Shown here one piece after another: positions 5,499-5,837 of a stretch of 5,837 bases of DNA. A model generated the notes under the pieces. That model made no database searches. It was given only the letters and a program-made list of their open reading frames with translations, and had not been told where the DNA came from. The translations under genes and the position numbers were made by a program. This DNA comes from an uncultured Lacticaseibacillus sp. (GTDB taxonomy: Bacteria; Bacillota; Bacilli; Lactobacillales; Lactobacillaceae). The stretch's first letter is position 1. Each line of letters begins with the position of its first letter. The stretch spans positions 1 through 5,837 of the forward strand of contig CAKRHU010000115.1 in assembly GCA_934339215.1 (NCBI GenBank), written 5' to 3'.

Positions 5499-5837
5499 AT
5501 GGATTTTATTGCCATGGATTATGAAACTGCCAATGCGCAACGCGCTTCTGCGTGTTCGGTGGCTTTGGTGGTGGTCAAAGACACCAAAATCGTCGATGCC
5601 TTTTACTCATTGATCAACCCGGAAGTGCCATTCAACCGGCGCAATATTGATGTGCATGGCATCACGCCAGATCAAGTCGCAGACGCGCCGACCTTCCCAG
5701 AACTGTGGCCACACATTCAAAACTTTTTCACCCCGACATCCATTGTCACCGCGCACAATTCCCCTTTTGATGTGTCCGTCTTAAAGCGCAGTTTGGAACG
5801 TTACGGAATGCCCATTCCGCATTACCAAGTGATCGAC
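5499..5837 (+). CDS. DnaQ-like DEDD 3'-5' exonuclease, N-terminal 113 residues (cut by window end)
   Basis: This partial gene encodes an exonuclease of the RNase T/DnaQ superfamily, related to the proofreading epsilon subunit of DNA polymerase III. The Exo I motif is at residues 5-11 (AMDYETA) with metal ligands D7 and E9. The substrate-side motif NIDVHGIT is at 49-56. Exo II is at 85-91 (AHNSPFD), with D91 as the third acidic ligand. Exo III lies beyond the window edge, so the DEDDh/DEDDy choice and total length are not visible. The ATG is preceded by AGGAG (5489-5493) with a five-base spacer, overlapping the exoA stop codon, which indicates translational coupling. In lactic acid bacteria such stand-alone proteins are often named DNA polymerase III epsilon subunit, but a general repair or nucleotide-processing exonuclease is equally possible. 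Confidence 0.92.
   Translation, partial: MDFIAMDYETANAQRASACSVALVVVKDTKIVDAFYSLINPEVPFNRRNIDVHGITPDQVADAPTFPELWPHIQNFFTPTSIVTAHNSPFDVSVLKRSLERYGMPIPHYQVID

Overview
The window looks like ordinary chromosomal DNA from a low-to-moderate GC Firmicute, most likely a lactic acid bacterium (Lactobacillaceae-like). The basis is the protein families present, strong AGGAGG-type Shine-Dalgarno sites before every gene, sigma-A-type promoters with TG-extended -10 boxes, and mixed ATG/GTG/TTG starts. The genus is not certain. No rRNA, tRNA, IS element, CRISPR array or phage gene is visible.

Left part (1-1391). A minus-strand histidine phosphatase (63-734) is divergent from a small plus-strand operon. That operon encodes an unrecognised 106-residue soluble protein (GTG start at 854) and a 59-residue two-helix membrane protein (TTG start at 1167) whose start overlaps the end of the first gene. 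The divergent control region (735-853) has two candidate -10 boxes that overlap base for base on opposite strands. The small operon ends at a strong terminator (perfect 14-bp stem, 1350-1383), which it shares with the convergent antiporter gene.

Middle part (1389-4630). Two minus-strand genes lie here. One is a 693-residue CPA1-type Na+/H+ (cation/proton) antiporter with a long cytoplasmic tail; the other is murB (UDP-N-acetylenolpyruvoylglucosamine reductase, peptidoglycan precursor synthesis). Between them, 266 bp hold the murB terminator, several inverted repeats including a perfect 17-bp palindrome, and the antiporter promoter. The two genes are therefore probably separate transcription units.

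Right part (4631-5837). Divergent from murB is an operon of exoA (exodeoxyribonuclease III / AP endonuclease) and, tightly coupled behind it, a DnaQ-like DEDD 3'-5' exonuclease cut by the window edge. This pairs two DNA repair or nucleotide-processing nucleases.

No clear new biological system is present. The points most worth a second look are the small two-gene operon of unknown function, the inverted-repeat-rich gap upstream of the antiporter, and several start-codon and promoter arrangements.
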